This document shows positions 26,468-36,001 of a stretch of 64,000 nt of DNA, piece after piece. Position 1 is the first letter of the stretch; every line of letters starts with the position of its first letter. This DNA is from an uncultured SAR86 cluster bacterium (lineage in GTDB: Bacteria; Pseudomonadota; Gammaproteobacteria; Magnimaribacterales; D2472), in the NCBI GenBank assembly GCA_902612915.1, contig CACMFH010000006.1, forward strand, positions 1 to 64,000. The letters are read 5' to 3'. Under the pieces are notes generated by a model. It worked only from the letters and a program-made list of their open reading frames with translations, was not told the origin of the DNA and did no database searches. The translations under genes were made by a program, and so were the position numbers.

Positions 26468-27039
26468 TTTCTATTATCGATTGTGGAGGAGCAAACCTTC
26501 AGTCAGTAATTTACGCTATTGATGGATTAAAAGTTAACTATAAAATTTGTAAAAACAAAAATGATATAAAAAATTCAAGTGCAATTATCTTACCTGGAGT
26601 TGGTGCTGCAAAAAATGTAATGCAGAATTTATGTGATCAAGATCTTGTAGATGCTATAAGAGACTATTCTAATCCTGTTTTAGGAATTTGTGTGGGGATG
26701 CAAATTTTTTATGAGTACTCTGAAGAGGAAAATACAAAATGTTTAGGAATACTTCCAGGTAAAGTTAAAAAATTTGCTAACTCAGATTTAGTAATTCCTC
26801 ATATGGGATGGAATAAAGTAACTTTTGAGAATGAAAAATATGCTGACTGCAACGGTTATTACTATTTTGCAAATAGTTTCTATGCTGAGATAGATAAAAA
26901 TACTCTAGCTAAAACGAAATATGGTAAAGAATTTTGCTCATTCGTAAATAAAGATAACTTTTATGGAGTTCAATTTCATCCTGAAAAATCTTCAACAAAT
27001 GGTTTAACATTTTTAAAAAATTTCTTTAATAATTTATGA
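26464..27039 (+). CDS. hisH: Imidazole glycerol phosphate synthase glutaminase subunit
   Basis: A 191-residue class I glutamine amidotransferase that supplies ammonia to HisF. Nucleophile Cys76 is in GICVGMQ; His172 and Glu174 are in QFHPEKS, completing the triad. The N-terminal IIDCGGANLQSV and LPGVGAA segments match HisH. The HisH-specific oxyanion strand usually reads PGVG, as here. The gene overlaps the end of hisD-hisB and the start of hisA by 4 bp each, so translation is coupled. Confidence 0.95.
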   Translation: MISIIDCGGANLQSVIYAIDGLKVNYKICKNKNDIKNSSAIILPGVGAAKNVMQNLCDQDLVDAIRDYSNPVLGICVGMQIFYEYSEEENTKCLGILPGKVKKFANSDLVIPHMGWNKVTFENEKYADCNGYYYFANSFYAEIDKNTLAKTKYGKEFCSFVNKDNFYGVQFHPEKSSTNGLTFLKNFFNNL

Positions 27040-27752
27040 AAATCTTACCAGCAATTGATATTAAAAATGGCCAATGTGTGAGATTGCAAAAAGGTAATTT
27101 TGATAAAATCGATGTTTATAGTGATTCACCTTTGGATCAAGCAAAGCTCTTTAAAGAAAACGGTTTTAATTTTATTCATATCATTGATCTTGATGGAGCT
27201 CTCGAGGGTAAAAGAATTAATACCAAAATCATTAATCAAATTGTTGACATGGACATTAAATTACAAATTGGAGGTGGAATAAGAACAATCTTAGATATCA
27301 AAAATTTATTAAATTTAGGTGTTGAGCGAGTAATTTTAGGAACAGCAATAGTAGAAAACAATGAATTTTTATTAGAGGTACTTTCAAAGTTTGACAATAA
27401 TAGGATTACATTTGCTTTAGATTTTAGGATTGAAAAAAATATTCCCTTGATAGCAACAAATGGTTGGACTAGCCAAACAAGTATAAATCTTTGTGAATTT
27501 ATAAAAATTCATAATTTTGTAAATGTTTTGGCAACCGATATTGATAAAGATGGTCTATTGTCTGGCCCGAACTTAGACATCTATAACGACATTAAAAATA
27601 TATCATCAAGTGTAAACATTATTGGATCTGGAGGTATTACATCAATGGATGATATTAATGATCTAAAAAAAATTGGTATTCGTGAGTGTGTAATAGGTAA
27701 AGCTATCTATGAGAAAAAATTATCTATGAAGGAATTATCAAGTGTTAACTAA
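27036..27752 (+). CDS. hisA: ProFAR isomerase
   Basis: A 238-residue (beta/alpha)8 barrel that isomerises ProFAR to [19 protein letters not shown] holds the first catalytic Asp (Asp8), and the barrel's phosphate-binding loops appear as QIGGGIRT and GSGGITS. The second catalytic Asp is in [13 protein letters not shown]. The length matches the family. hisF starts inside its last codons (11-bp overlap). Confidence 0.95.
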   Translation: MKILPAIDIKNGQCVRLQKGNFDKIDVYSDSPLDQAKLFKENGFNFIHIIDLDGALEGKRINTKIINQIVDMDIKLQIGGGIRTILDIKNLLNLGVERVILGTAIVENNEFLLEVLSKFDNNRITFALDFRIEKNIPLIATNGWTSQTSINLCEFIKIHNFVNVLATDIDKDGLLSGPNLDIYNDIKNISSSVNIIGSGGITSMDDINDLKKIGIRECVIGKAIYEKKLSMKELSSVN

Positions 27753-28509
27753 GCGAATAATTCCCTGTCTGGATGTTAAAAAGGGAAAAGTGGTAAAAGG
27801 TGTTAAATTTAACAATCATAGATTAATTGGAGATCCAATTAAATTAGCTAAAAAATATTCAAATGATCAGGCTGATGAGCTGGTATTTTATGATATCTAT
27901 TCAAGTGTTGAATCTGAATCTGTATCAATTAATTGGGTAAATGAGATAGCTCAAAATATTAATATTCCGTTTTGTGTTGCAGGAGGCATAAAAGATATTA
28001 CAAAAGCAAAAGAAGTTTTAAATATGGGCGCAGATAAAATATCAATCAATACACCAGCTATTGAAAATCCAAATTTAATCTCAGAGTTAGCTAAAATATT
28101 TGGGTCGCAGTGTATCGTAATAGGAATAGATAGTTTTTTTGACGGTAAAAATTTTATTGTTTATTCAAGAACAGGATCAACAAAGTCTAGGTATTGCACA
28201 GGAAAAAAAACTTTAGAATGGATACAAGAAGTTCAAGATCGTGGTGCTGGAGAAATAGTTTTAAATTGTATGAATCAAGATGGTGTTCAAAATGGATATG
28301 ACTTAGAACAACTTTTCTTATCTAGAGAAGTATGCAAAGTACCTTTAATTGCATCAGGTGGAGCAGGAAAAATGGAGGATTTTAAGAACGTATTTGAATC
28401 ATGTAATGTTGATGGTGCCCTAGCTGCATCAGTCTTTCATGACAATGCTATGAATATCACAGATTTAAAGAATTATCTTAATGATAAAAAAATAGAGGTA
28501 AGGATATGA
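27742..28509 (+). CDS. hisF: Imidazole glycerol phosphate synthase cyclase subunit
   Basis: A 255-residue barrel enzyme that closes the imidazole ring, producing IGP and [16 protein letters not shown] contains the first catalytic Asp, [10 protein letters not shown] the second, and AGGIKD and ASGGAG form the phosphate-binding sites. The start is GTG at 27742, which gives the conserved N-terminus and overlaps hisA by 11 bp. In the segment after strand 2 it reads [10 protein letters not shown], where most orthologues have ITAS, a mild divergence. The downstream hisIE overlaps by 4 bp. Confidence 0.95.
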   Translation: MLTKRIIPCLDVKKGKVVKGVKFNNHRLIGDPIKLAKKYSNDQADELVFYDIYSSVESESVSINWVNEIAQNINIPFCVAGGIKDITKAKEVLNMGADKISINTPAIENPNLISELAKIFGSQCIVIGIDSFFDGKNFIVYSRTGSTKSRYCTGKKTLEWIQEVQDRGAGEIVLNCMNQDGVQNGYDLEQLFLSREVCKVPLIASGGAGKMEDFKNVFESCNVDGALAASVFHDNAMNITDLKNYLNDKKIEVRI

Positions 28510-29090
28510 ATTTAGATAAAGTATGGAAAAACGAAAATAACTTAGTACCTGCCATAATTCAAGATGCTAATAACAAAAACATTTTGATGCTTGGGTATAT
28601 GACAAGAGAATCTTATTTAAAAACCATTGAAACAAAAAAAGTCACTTTTTTTAGTAGATCAAGGCAATGTCTTTGGACAAAAGGTGAAACATCAGGAAAT
28701 TATTTAAATTATGTCTCAAGTGAAATAGATTGCGACAATGATACACTTCTAGTTCAAGCTATTAATAAGGGGCCAACTTGTCATCTTGAAAAATATTCTT
28801 GTTTTGGTGATGAGATTTTTAGTTTTTATAAACTGCAGACAATAATTAATGACAGAAAGGAACAAAAAACTAATAGTTCATATACTAGTTATCTATTAAA
28901 TGAAGGTAATAAAGAAATAGTAAAAAAAATTGCTGAAGAGGCTAATGAATTGGCTATTTCTGTTGTTTCTAATGATGGAAGATTATTAGATGAAGCTGCT
29001 GATCTTATGTACCATCTTCAAGTGTTACTTGTTGCAAATGATCTTTCATTAAATGATTTAGAGCAAGCTTTATCAAAAAGAAATAAATAA
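28506..29090 (+). CDS. hisI: Bifunctional PRA-CH / PRA-PH (HisIE)
   Basis: A 194-residue fusion of phosphoribosyl-AMP cyclohydrolase (residues 1-105) and phosphoribosyl-ATP pyrophosphatase (about 110-194), steps three and two of the pathway. The cyclohydrolase half shows [27 protein letters not shown] and the zinc-site segment IDCDNDTLL...GPTCH. The pyrophosphatase half has the [13 protein letters not shown] and [14 protein letters not shown] helices with the acidic Mg-binding residues. The fusion is normal in gammaproteobacteria. Confidence 0.95.
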   Translation: MNLDKVWKNENNLVPAIIQDANNKNILMLGYMTRESYLKTIETKKVTFFSRSRQCLWTKGETSGNYLNYVSSEIDCDNDTLLVQAINKGPTCHLEKYSCFGDEIFSFYKLQTIINDRKEQKTNSSYTSYLLNEGNKEIVKKIAEEANELAISVVSNDGRLLDEAADLMYHLQVLLVANDLSLNDLEQALSKRNK

Positions 29091-29095
29091 ACATC

Positions 29096-30187
29096 ATGGA
29101 TTTTCTAAAATATATCAATCCTGGAATCGAATCCATAAATCCATATGAGGCTGGAAAATCAATTGAAGAAGTGATGGAAAAATATAATCTAGAGGATATA
29201 GTAAAACTTGCAAGTAATGAAAATAACTCAGGTCCCTCACCTAGAGCATTAAAGGTAATTAAATATTTTAAAGATCTTCATATTTATCCAGATGGAGATG
29301 CCATTAAATTAAAAACTAAAATATCAGAAGTTGAAAATATTGATTCTGAACAAATTATTATAGGTAATGGATCAAATGAAATTTTAGAAATAATTTCTAA
29401 AACTTTTTTATCATCAAATACTGAATCAATATTTTCAAAACATGCCTTTATTGTTTATAAACTGGTATCAAAAGTGTGTGGTTCAAAGTTTCATGAAATT
29501 GATACTTGTGATTGGGGACATGATTTAGATAAATTTCTTGAAAAAATAAATGATAAAACAAGATTAATTTTCATTGCAAATCCAAATAATCCAACTGGCA
29601 CATATTTGTCACATAAAAATATAATAGACTTTTTAAATAAGGTACCAAAACAAGTTTTGGTTGTGATTGATTTAGCATACTTTGAATATGTGACTGCTAA
29701 TGATTACGTTAAAACAAGTGAAATTTTAAATAAATTTAACAATGTATTATTTACTAAGTCTTTTTCAAAAATTCATGGTCTTTCAGCCCTAAGAATTGGT
29801 TATGGGTTTGGAAATAAATCTCTAATTGAAATAATGAATAGAGTAAGGCAGCCATTTAATGTAAATGCTTTAGCCCAGAAAGCTGCAATTGAATCTTTAT
29901 CAGATAAAAATTACATAGAAGAGAGTATCAGTCAAAATACTAAAGAAAGACTATACCTTTGCGAATCACTAAGTAGCATAGGAGTAGAATATATTCCGTC
30001 GCAAGGAAACTTTATTTGTATAAATACAAAAATAACTGGTAAAAATGTATTTGAATCTTTACTAAAAAAAGGTGTGATTGTAAGGCCTATTGATATTTAC
30101 GAAATGCCAACATATATCAGGGTTTCAGTTGGAAATAGAAATGAAAATAATATTTTTATAGAAAAATTGGAAGAGATTTTGTTTTAA
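29096..30187 (+). CDS. hisC: Histidinol-phosphate aminotransferase
   Basis: A 363-residue class I/II PLP aminotransferase that converts imidazole acetol-phosphate to histidinol-phosphate. LASNENNSGPSP near residue 40, IIGNGSNEIL, ANPNNPTGTYLS and the PLP-lysine segment FTKSFSKIHGLSALRIGYG (Lys near 225) are all HisC features. It is the last gene of the operon rather than lying between hisD and hisB as in enteric bacteria. It has a 5-bp gap after hisIE. No clear terminator follows; about 100 bp separate its stop from the oppositely oriented tRNA-Ala. Confidence 0.95.
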   Translation: MDFLKYINPGIESINPYEAGKSIEEVMEKYNLEDIVKLASNENNSGPSPRALKVIKYFKDLHIYPDGDAIKLKTKISEVENIDSEQIIIGNGSNEILEIISKTFLSSNTESIFSKHAFIVYKLVSKVCGSKFHEIDTCDWGHDLDKFLEKINDKTRLIFIANPNNPTGTYLSHKNIIDFLNKVPKQVLVVIDLAYFEYVTANDYVKTSEILNKFNNVLFTKSFSKIHGLSALRIGYGFGNKSLIEIMNRVRQPFNVNALAQKAAIESLSDKNYIEESISQNTKERLYLCESLSSIGVEYIPSQGNFICINTKITGKNVFESLLKKGVIVRPIDIYEMPTYIRVSVGNRNENNIFIEKLEEILF

Positions 30188-30288
30188 TTTCTAAAGTTTC
30201 TAAAACTACCAATGCAAATTAAAAGAAGGTGTAAAGCTACTACTATTAATAATAATTTATCCATATATTTATATAAAATTTCAAAAAT

Positions 30289-30364
<76 letters not shown>

Positions 30365-30408
30365 AAAGATTCAACATCTTATCTAATAATAATTTTTAAG
30401 TAAATTGA

Positions 30409-31380
30409 TTATTGCTCAAGAAATACTACTTCTCCAGGAATAAGTGTTTTAAAATTTTCTATTCCATCAGCGATAACTGCGTTATTTAATCTTTTTTGCG
30501 GCTCTAAAGTATCTTCGGCGGTAAGCGTAAAAGTTCCCCAATGCATTCCAAAGCCATGTTGAGCTTCAAGATCTTTCATTATTTTTATAGAATCTTCAGG
30601 ATTTACGTGGCTTGCTGACATAAACCATTCTGGATCATAAGCGCCTATAGGTATAAGAGCATATTTTGGTGCACCTAATCTTATTTTGGTTTCTATAAAA
30701 TCTTTTGAATATCCAGTATCTCCTGCATGATAAATTGCGTAGTCTTTTGAATTTATAAACCATCCACCCCATAGGCTTTCATTTCTATCAAATAAACCTC
30801 TTGCAGACCAATGTTTTACTGGCGTAAATGTAAATGTATGATTTTTAAAGTCAGTATTTTGCCACCATTCAAACTCTATTACATTTTTAATATTTCTTTT
30901 ATTAAAAATATCTTTATCTCCTTTTGGAATTAAAAATAATACTTTGGGATATTTTTTTGATATTTTCTTCAATGATCTTATGTCTAAATGATCATAGTGA
31001 TTGTGGCTTACAGTGACAATATCTATAGGAGGTAAATCTCTAATACTAAGGCTTGGTGGAATTAATCTCTTAGGTCCGAATCTTTTAAATGGTGATGCCC
31101 TATCAGAGAAAACTGGATCAGTAAGTATAGTTAATCCATCCTTTTTGATTAAAAAAGTTGAATGGCCTATCCAAATTAAATAATTATCTTCAGTTTCAAG
31201 ATTTATATTGCGCCAATCATTAGAAATATCTATAGAGGCCAAAATTGGTTTCTTTTGATTTATCTGCCATCGAATAAGATCTTTTATTGATTTATCAATT
31301 GCTTCGCCATCTGTATTTTTGTATTTTGCAAATACTAAAGTTGGAATTACCAATAGAGCAAGAAAAAGATATCTCAACAT
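30409..31380 (-). CDS. Metallo-beta-lactamase-fold hydrolase (UlaG/NAPE-PLD-like)
   Basis: A 323-residue protein with an N-terminal signal peptide (about 1-18) and an MBL-fold domain. The motifs are LIWIGHSTFLIKKDGLTILTDP spread over about 67-88, the metal motif VSHNHYDHLD, WSARGL, AGDTGYS and a late GMHWGTF. This set (GHST, HNHYDHLD, HWGTF) is typical of the UlaG/NAPE-phospholipase D branch, whose members hydrolyse lactones or phosphodiesters. Signal peptide and family suggest a periplasmic or membrane-bound enzyme of unknown substrate. It lies beyond the terminator of the neighbouring receptor gene. Confidence 0.85.
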   Translation of the reverse strand: MLRYLFLALLVIPTLVFAKYKNTDGEAIDKSIKDLIRWQINQKKPILASIDISNDWRNINLETEDNYLIWIGHSTFLIKKDGLTILTDPVFSDRASPFKRFGPKRLIPPSLSIRDLPPIDIVTVSHNHYDHLDIRSLKKISKKYPKVLFLIPKGDKDIFNKRNIKNVIEFEWWQNTDFKNHTFTFTPVKHWSARGLFDRNESLWGGWFINSKDYAIYHAGDTGYSKDFIETKIRLGAPKYALIPIGAYDPEWFMSASHVNPEDSIKIMKDLEAQHGFGMHWGTFTLTAEDTLEPQKRLNNAVIADGIENFKTLIPGEVVFLEQ

Positions 31381-31521
31381 TAGATAAAATTTTATGACTT
31401 TTTAACTTGAGACTTAATATAAAAATTCATAATTTTTATAAAAAATTTTGAAAAACATGAATATACATTTCTATAAAAATTTATTTTAAGTAACTTTAAA
31501 GTGTTCAAGATATTATCCTAT

Positions 31522-31552
31522 AAAAAAAAGGGTTGCAGATGCAACCCTTTTT
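31522..31552 (-). terminator. Rho-independent terminator after the second TonB receptor gene
   Basis: Perfect 10-bp stem AAAGGGTTGC/GCAACCCTTT with AGAT loop at 31527-31550. On the minus strand eight Ts follow (complement of 31522-31529). On the plus strand the stem is also followed by several Ts, so it may act weakly in both directions. It lies 16 bp past the receptor stop codon. Confidence 0.88.
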
Positions 31553-31567
31553 AACTCAATACTTATT

Positions 31568-34348
31568 TTAGAATTCTAAAACAACGCTAGCAAAAAATCT
31601 TCTACCAATTACGTCGTAAATACCTGGCTCAGTATTTCCATTGAAGTTACTATGGAAATATGGCGGGTTTTCATCAGTAGCATTATTTATACCTATTCTA
31701 TAAGTAGCATTACCCCTTTCGATTGTTGAAACGAGATCTAAGTATGTAATTGCTTCAGCTTTTGCATCAGCAGTAACTGATGGATGTCTCCATACATCAT
31801 CAGACTCAGAAACGTATCTAATATTAGCAGTAGATGACCAATTTTCACCGTTAACACCAAAACCAAGAACAAATCTTAATTCAGGATATACAGCAAAACC
31901 ATCTGCAGTACCTGCATAATCTTTAACAGGCGAACCTAAAGCACTTGATTCATACTGGTTATAGATTGTTGAATCAAAAGTTACACTATAACCGGTAGCA
32001 GTTGATCCATTTAAATCACCTTCAAATGAAGCACTAACATCCCAACCATTTGATTCGATATTTGCAAAGTTACCCCAAGGAGTTTCTAAGTCGCCAGGAT
32101 ATCCGTAATAATATAAAGGATTTCCGTCACCGTAATCAATAAAGTATGAGCAACTACCTTTTGTATAATCTAAAGTCGCTTGATTCAAACAATCATAGAA
32201 AAGAACATTAGCACTTGGCAGACCAATAGCATCATCAATTTCAATCGCCCAATAGTCAATAGAAGCTACAAATCCAGGGACAGTAGCAGGTGAATATACC
32301 GCACCAACAGTAAAGTTGGTTGATTCTTCCGGAGCTAAATCTCCTTCTGAGTAATATTCATGGTATGACTGCCATGCAAATCCATATTCGCCAGCATCAG
32401 TAGGATCAAATCCTAAAGATACACAATTATCATAAATTGTTTGAGTAATTGTACCTGCGGCAAGCCTTCTATCAGCAAACTCACAAGGTAAATCAATAAC
32501 TGGGAATGTTGTACTTGCTACAGTATTTAATTCAGAAACATTTGGTGCTCTAAATCCAGTACCATATGTAGCTCTCATTCTTATTTCATCTGAGACTGTG
32601 TATTCAGCACCAACCTTATAGTTAGTTGTATCGCCAACAGTATCGTAGTCAGAATATCTCACTGATGCATCAATATTTAATTTATCAGATACAGATGTAA
32701 AAATCTCACCAAATACTTCAGTAACGTTGAATCCGCCTCTTAAAGGAGATGAAGCACCACCAGTAGTTAAGCCCTCAGCAGAGAATTCATCAGGTTTAAA
32801 ATAACCAGATTCGGATCTTTTTTCAACACCAACTGCAAAAGCTGAACCATTAGATAAGTCGCCTGAAATTGTATAAGCAAATAATTCCATTTCTGCTCCA
32901 GATTGGTCCTTTAAAGAACCAGCAGTCAGGAATGACATTTGTTCATCAGTTATTGAACCAAATTCAGCAAAAGGATTTAATGTACCTGGACATGCAGAAC
33001 TTGCAGCACAAGCAACAGGGTCTACCGCTATTGCCCATCTGTCGAATCTTCCATAATTTAAAGTTTCATCAACTTGCTCAGTCTCAGCAACAACCATGTA
33101 CATATCATGGTTTAAACCATTACTTTCCCATCTCAGTCCCATTGTGATGTTGTATTGATCAACAGTTTGTTCGAACAAACGACCACCAGATTCTTCAAAT
33201 CTTCTATTAATTCTTACACCTACATCACAAATTGCAGAACCATCATCTGCTGCGGTGTTGGAACAATTAACAGAACCAAATGGATTAAATGGGTTATTTG
33301 CTGGAACATAATCATTCCACTGAGAACCATTATTTGGTGTTTCAACTGAACTATTTACAGCAAATGATGCATCAGGTGCTAATCTTTGATGTGAAGTTCT
33401 TCTGTTGTATGTACCTTCAAAATAGAATTCTACACCCTCAGTAACATCCATTTTACCTAGAACAGCCATTTGAGTTCTCTCATTTGGAGTAATTAATGCG
33501 TTCACTGGAGCATAATTATAAACATCTCCTGAAGTAAAAGGTCTAGCAGCCCCAATAGATGAATCATAAATATAATTTCCACCAGGTCCTCTAATTTTTC
33601 TACTATTTGATGAACCAGAACCTACAGCTTTAAAAGTTCCATCAGATTGCAATTGAGGATATAGAGCATCGTTAGCCCATGGCTGCTCAGCTTGTAACAT
33701 TTCTTTTTGATTTTTGTGAGCAACAGAAAAAACAACATTACCGTTGTTACCAGCAATACCAGCCATTAGACCAATATCATTATTCTCAGCTTGTCCATTC
33801 TCCATACCTTGACCAGTACCTAAAGAAACTTTAAGGCCTTCAAATTCATCATCAAGAACAAAATTAAGCACACCAGATAATGCATCAGAACCATAAATAG
33901 CGGATGCACCGTCTTTGAGCACTTCAACAGACTTAATCATCATCTCAGGAATGGAACCAATATCAACAGCTCCGTCACCACCTACATCACCAATGACACG
34001 GTGACCATTTACAAGAACAAGCGTTCTGTTGAATCCAAGCCCTCTTAGGTCGATTTTTCTAGAACCATCACCACCGTTATTTGTTGAAGTTCCTAACTGA
34101 TACCCTGTAAAAGCAGGTGTATACTTCAAATACTCATCAACACTAGCATTACCAGCATCAAGAATATCTTCTTCAGAAATTATCAACAAAGGTGAAGATG
34201 AGCTAAAGCCATCTTTTGCAATCTTTGATCCAGTAACAACAACTTCTTCTACGTCATCGTCTGAACTATCTTGCGCAACTATGTTCGTATTAAATAGACC
34301 AAAAGTTAACACAAGGACTGCTAATAAGTAATTATCTTTATTAAACAT
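31568..34348 (-). CDS. TonB-dependent outer-membrane receptor
   Basis: A 926-residue TonB-dependent receptor. The signal peptide (1-25) ends before QDSSDDD, followed by a TonB-box-like EEVVVTGSKIAK. The plug (about 45-180) contains IDLRGLGFNRTLVLVNGHRV and VEVLKDGASAIYGSDALSGVLNF. A long barrel ends in FFASVVLEF. The N-terminal DSSDxDVEEVVVxGS stretch closely matches that of the receptor at 40647-43604, so these two are of one subfamily, whereas the receptor at 10793 differs. The ligand is unknown. The promoter region contains three 10-bp tandem repeats and an inverted repeat (see separate entries). GGGGA lies 5 nt before the ATG. Confidence 0.93.
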   Translation of the reverse strand: MFNKDNYLLAVLVLTFGLFNTNIVAQDSSDDDVEEVVVTGSKIAKDGFSSSSPLLIISEEDILDAGNASVDEYLKYTPAFTGYQLGTSTNNGGDGSRKIDLRGLGFNRTLVLVNGHRVIGDVGGDGAVDIGSIPEMMIKSVEVLKDGASAIYGSDALSGVLNFVLDDEFEGLKVSLGTGQGMENGQAENNDIGLMAGIAGNNGNVVFSVAHKNQKEMLQAEQPWANDALYPQLQSDGTFKAVGSGSSNSRKIRGPGGNYIYDSSIGAARPFTSGDVYNYAPVNALITPNERTQMAVLGKMDVTEGVEFYFEGTYNRRTSHQRLAPDASFAVNSSVETPNNGSQWNDYVPANNPFNPFGSVNCSNTAADDGSAICDVGVRINRRFEESGGRLFEQTVDQYNITMGLRWESNGLNHDMYMVVAETEQVDETLNYGRFDRWAIAVDPVACAASSACPGTLNPFAEFGSITDEQMSFLTAGSLKDQSGAEMELFAYTISGDLSNGSAFAVGVEKRSESGYFKPDEFSAEGLTTGGASSPLRGGFNVTEVFGEIFTSVSDKLNIDASVRYSDYDTVGDTTNYKVGAEYTVSDEIRMRATYGTGFRAPNVSELNTVASTTFPVIDLPCEFADRRLAAGTITQTIYDNCVSLGFDPTDAGEYGFAWQSYHEYYSEGDLAPEESTNFTVGAVYSPATVPGFVASIDYWAIEIDDAIGLPSANVLFYDCLNQATLDYTKGSCSYFIDYGDGNPLYYYGYPGDLETPWGNFANIESNGWDVSASFEGDLNGSTATGYSVTFDSTIYNQYESSALGSPVKDYAGTADGFAVYPELRFVLGFGVNGENWSSTANIRYVSESDDVWRHPSVTADAKAEAITYLDLVSTIERGNATYRIGINNATDENPPYFHSNFNGNTEPGIYDVIGRRFFASVVLEF

Positions 34349-34384
34349 ACAATTCCCCTGTAGTTAATTAAACTTAATATGCAC

Positions 34385-34398
34385 AGCGAATCTTCGCT
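34385..34398. promoter_or_regulatory. Inverted repeat upstream of the second TonB receptor gene
   Basis: AGCGAA-TC-TTCGCT, a perfect 6-2-6 inverted repeat 37 bp upstream of the receptor ATG. It falls about where a promoter would be: a possible -10 (TATTAA on the minus strand) sits just downstream of it. An operator is plausible, and a hairpin in the 5' leader is the alternative. The regulator is unknown. Confidence 0.35.
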
Positions 34399-34453
34399 AA
34401 ACACGTATTTCCGACATTGTTTCAGAGTTTTTTACATAAATCTACAATTTTAT

Positions 34454-34483
34454 GCATTTATTTGCATTTATTTACATTTATTT
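34454..34483. repeat. Three tandem 10-bp repeats upstream of TonB receptor and fabI
   Basis: Units GCATTTATTT (34454-34463), GCATTTATTT (34464-34473) and ACATTTATTT (34474-34483) follow each other without spacers, with weaker matches on either side. The 10-bp period places each copy on the same face of the helix. The array lies between divergent genes, about 105 bp from the receptor ATG and 100 bp from fabI. Confidence 0.6.
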
Positions 34484-34583
34484 GGGATTTTATCAACCAC
34501 TCAGAGATTTTTTTGATAAATAATCAATAAAAATGGCTCTTTGAATTAGTTTTATCTACAATATGATTTTATTAAAAAAGTTT

Positions 34584-35381
34584 ATGCTGCTTAAAAACAA
34601 GAAAATCTTAATAACAGGATTAGCAAATAAGTACTCAATTGCAGCTGGCATTGCATACGCAATGCATAGAGAGGGTGCTAAATTGGCATTCACATATCAA
34701 AACGAAAGGCTTTTAAAAAATCTTAAACCAATTGCTGATGAATGTGGTTCAAATATCTTAATTGAATGTGACGTTTCAAGTGATGATTCTGTTAGGTCTT
34801 CATTTGCTGAATTATCTAAAAAATGGAAAAAATTTGATGGTTTTGTTCATTCTATTGGTTTTGCGCCTGCTGATCAGCTTGAAGGAGATTTTCTTGAAGT
34901 AACTAATCGTGAGGGTTTTAAAATAGCTCATGACATAAGTTCATATAGTTTTACAGCAATGGCAAAAGAGTCTAAGTCAATGCTCAACGAAAATTCTGCT
35001 CTTCTAACTCTTACTTATCTAGGATCAACACGAACAATGCCAAATTACAACGTTATGGGTCTTGCTAAGGCTAGCTTAGAAGCAAATACAAGATTTTTAG
35101 CTGCATCATTAGGGAAACATAATATCCGGGTAAATGCCATATCTGCAGGACCAATTAAAACTCTAGCAGCATCTGGTGTTAAAAATTTTAGAAAAATGCT
35201 TTCTCAGCATTCTAATAAAGCTCCTTTAGGCAGAACTGTAACTGCAGAAGAAGTTGGAAATGTTGCGGCATTTATGTGCTCAGACTATGCAAGTGGTATT
35301 ACGGGTGAAATTACATACGTTGATGCTGGATTTAATATTGCAGCTATGCCACTTACACTTAATGAGCTTAAAGATGATTAA
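34584..35381 (+). CDS. fabI: Enoyl-[ACP] reductase (NADH)
   Basis: About 265 residues, a short-chain dehydrogenase-like FabI completing each elongation round of type II fatty acid synthesis. The variant Rossmann motif [15 protein letters not shown] opens the protein. FAYTYQ-type segment [16 protein letters not shown], the catalytic Tyr/Lys region with [17 protein letters not shown] and the [15 protein letters not shown] substrate loop closely match E. coli FabI. I prefer the ATG at 34584, which aligns with the enterobacterial start, over 34563 seven codons earlier. The stop overlaps the next gene's ATG by 8 bp. Confidence 0.93.
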   Translation: MLLKNKKILITGLANKYSIAAGIAYAMHREGAKLAFTYQNERLLKNLKPIADECGSNILIECDVSSDDSVRSSFAELSKKWKKFDGFVHSIGFAPADQLEGDFLEVTNREGFKIAHDISSYSFTAMAKESKSMLNENSALLTLTYLGSTRTMPNYNVMGLAKASLEANTRFLAASLGKHNIRVNAISAGPIKTLAASGVKNFRKMLSQHSNKAPLGRTVTAEEVGNVAAFMCSDYASGITGEITYVDAGFNIAAMPLTLNELKDD

Positions 35382-35997
35382 AAAATCATATGAGAAATAT
35401 GTATTACCAAAACTACTAGATTGTTGTTGTTCAACTAAACCAATAAACTATCAAAGAAAAAAAGTTGTTCCTAATGCTAGCGGTAATATCTTAGAAATTG
35501 GAATTGGGTCAGGTTTAAATCTACCATTTTATGAAAAATCAAAAATTAATAACTTATATGGGATAGATCCATCGAGTGAATTATGCGATATGGCAAAGAA
35601 AACAGCCTCTGATAATGGAATGGATGTTAATTTGTTAATTAATGGGGCTGAGGAAATTGAATTACCTAAAGATTCTATAGATACCGTTGTAATCACATAT
35701 ACCTTGTGTACTATTCCGAATCCAACAGATGCACTTAAAGAAATCAAACGAGTAATGAAAGTTGATGCAAAAATGCTTTTTTGTGAACATGGAACTGCAC
35801 CAGATAAAAATATTATTAAATGGCAAAATAGAATAAATCCAATATGGGGAAAATTATTTGGGGGATGTAACATTAATAGAGATATACCGAGCATTTTAAA
35901 AGAAAGTGGTTTCAAGATTAATACTCTAGATCAAATGTACCTTCCTAGTACGCCTAAAATAGTTGGTTACAATTACTGGGGCGAAGCAACCAGATAA
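35374..35997 (+). CDS. Class I SAM-dependent methyltransferase
   Basis: About 207 residues. The SAM-binding motif I is [15 protein letters not shown], followed by the acidic end of strand 2 (YGIDPSSE). The post-motif [19 protein letters not shown] matches the METTL7/UbiE-like small methyltransferases, and a CEHGTAP segment follows. The ATG at 35374 overlaps the fabI stop by 8 bp (ATGATTAA) and gives a natural N-terminus; a longer frame from 35254 would run inside fabI. The substrate is unknown; membrane lipid or thiol methylation is typical of close families. It is co-transcribed with fabI and the thiolase-like gene. Confidence 0.85.
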   Translation: MIKKSYEKYVLPKLLDCCCSTKPINYQRKKVVPNASGNILEIGIGSGLNLPFYEKSKINNLYGIDPSSELCDMAKKTASDNGMDVNLLINGAEEIELPKDSIDTVVITYTLCTIPNPTDALKEIKRVMKVDAKMLFCEHGTAPDKNIIKWQNRINPIWGKLFGGCNINRDIPSILKESGFKINTLDQMYLPSTPKIVGYNYWGEATR

Positions 35998-36001
35998 ATT
36001 C

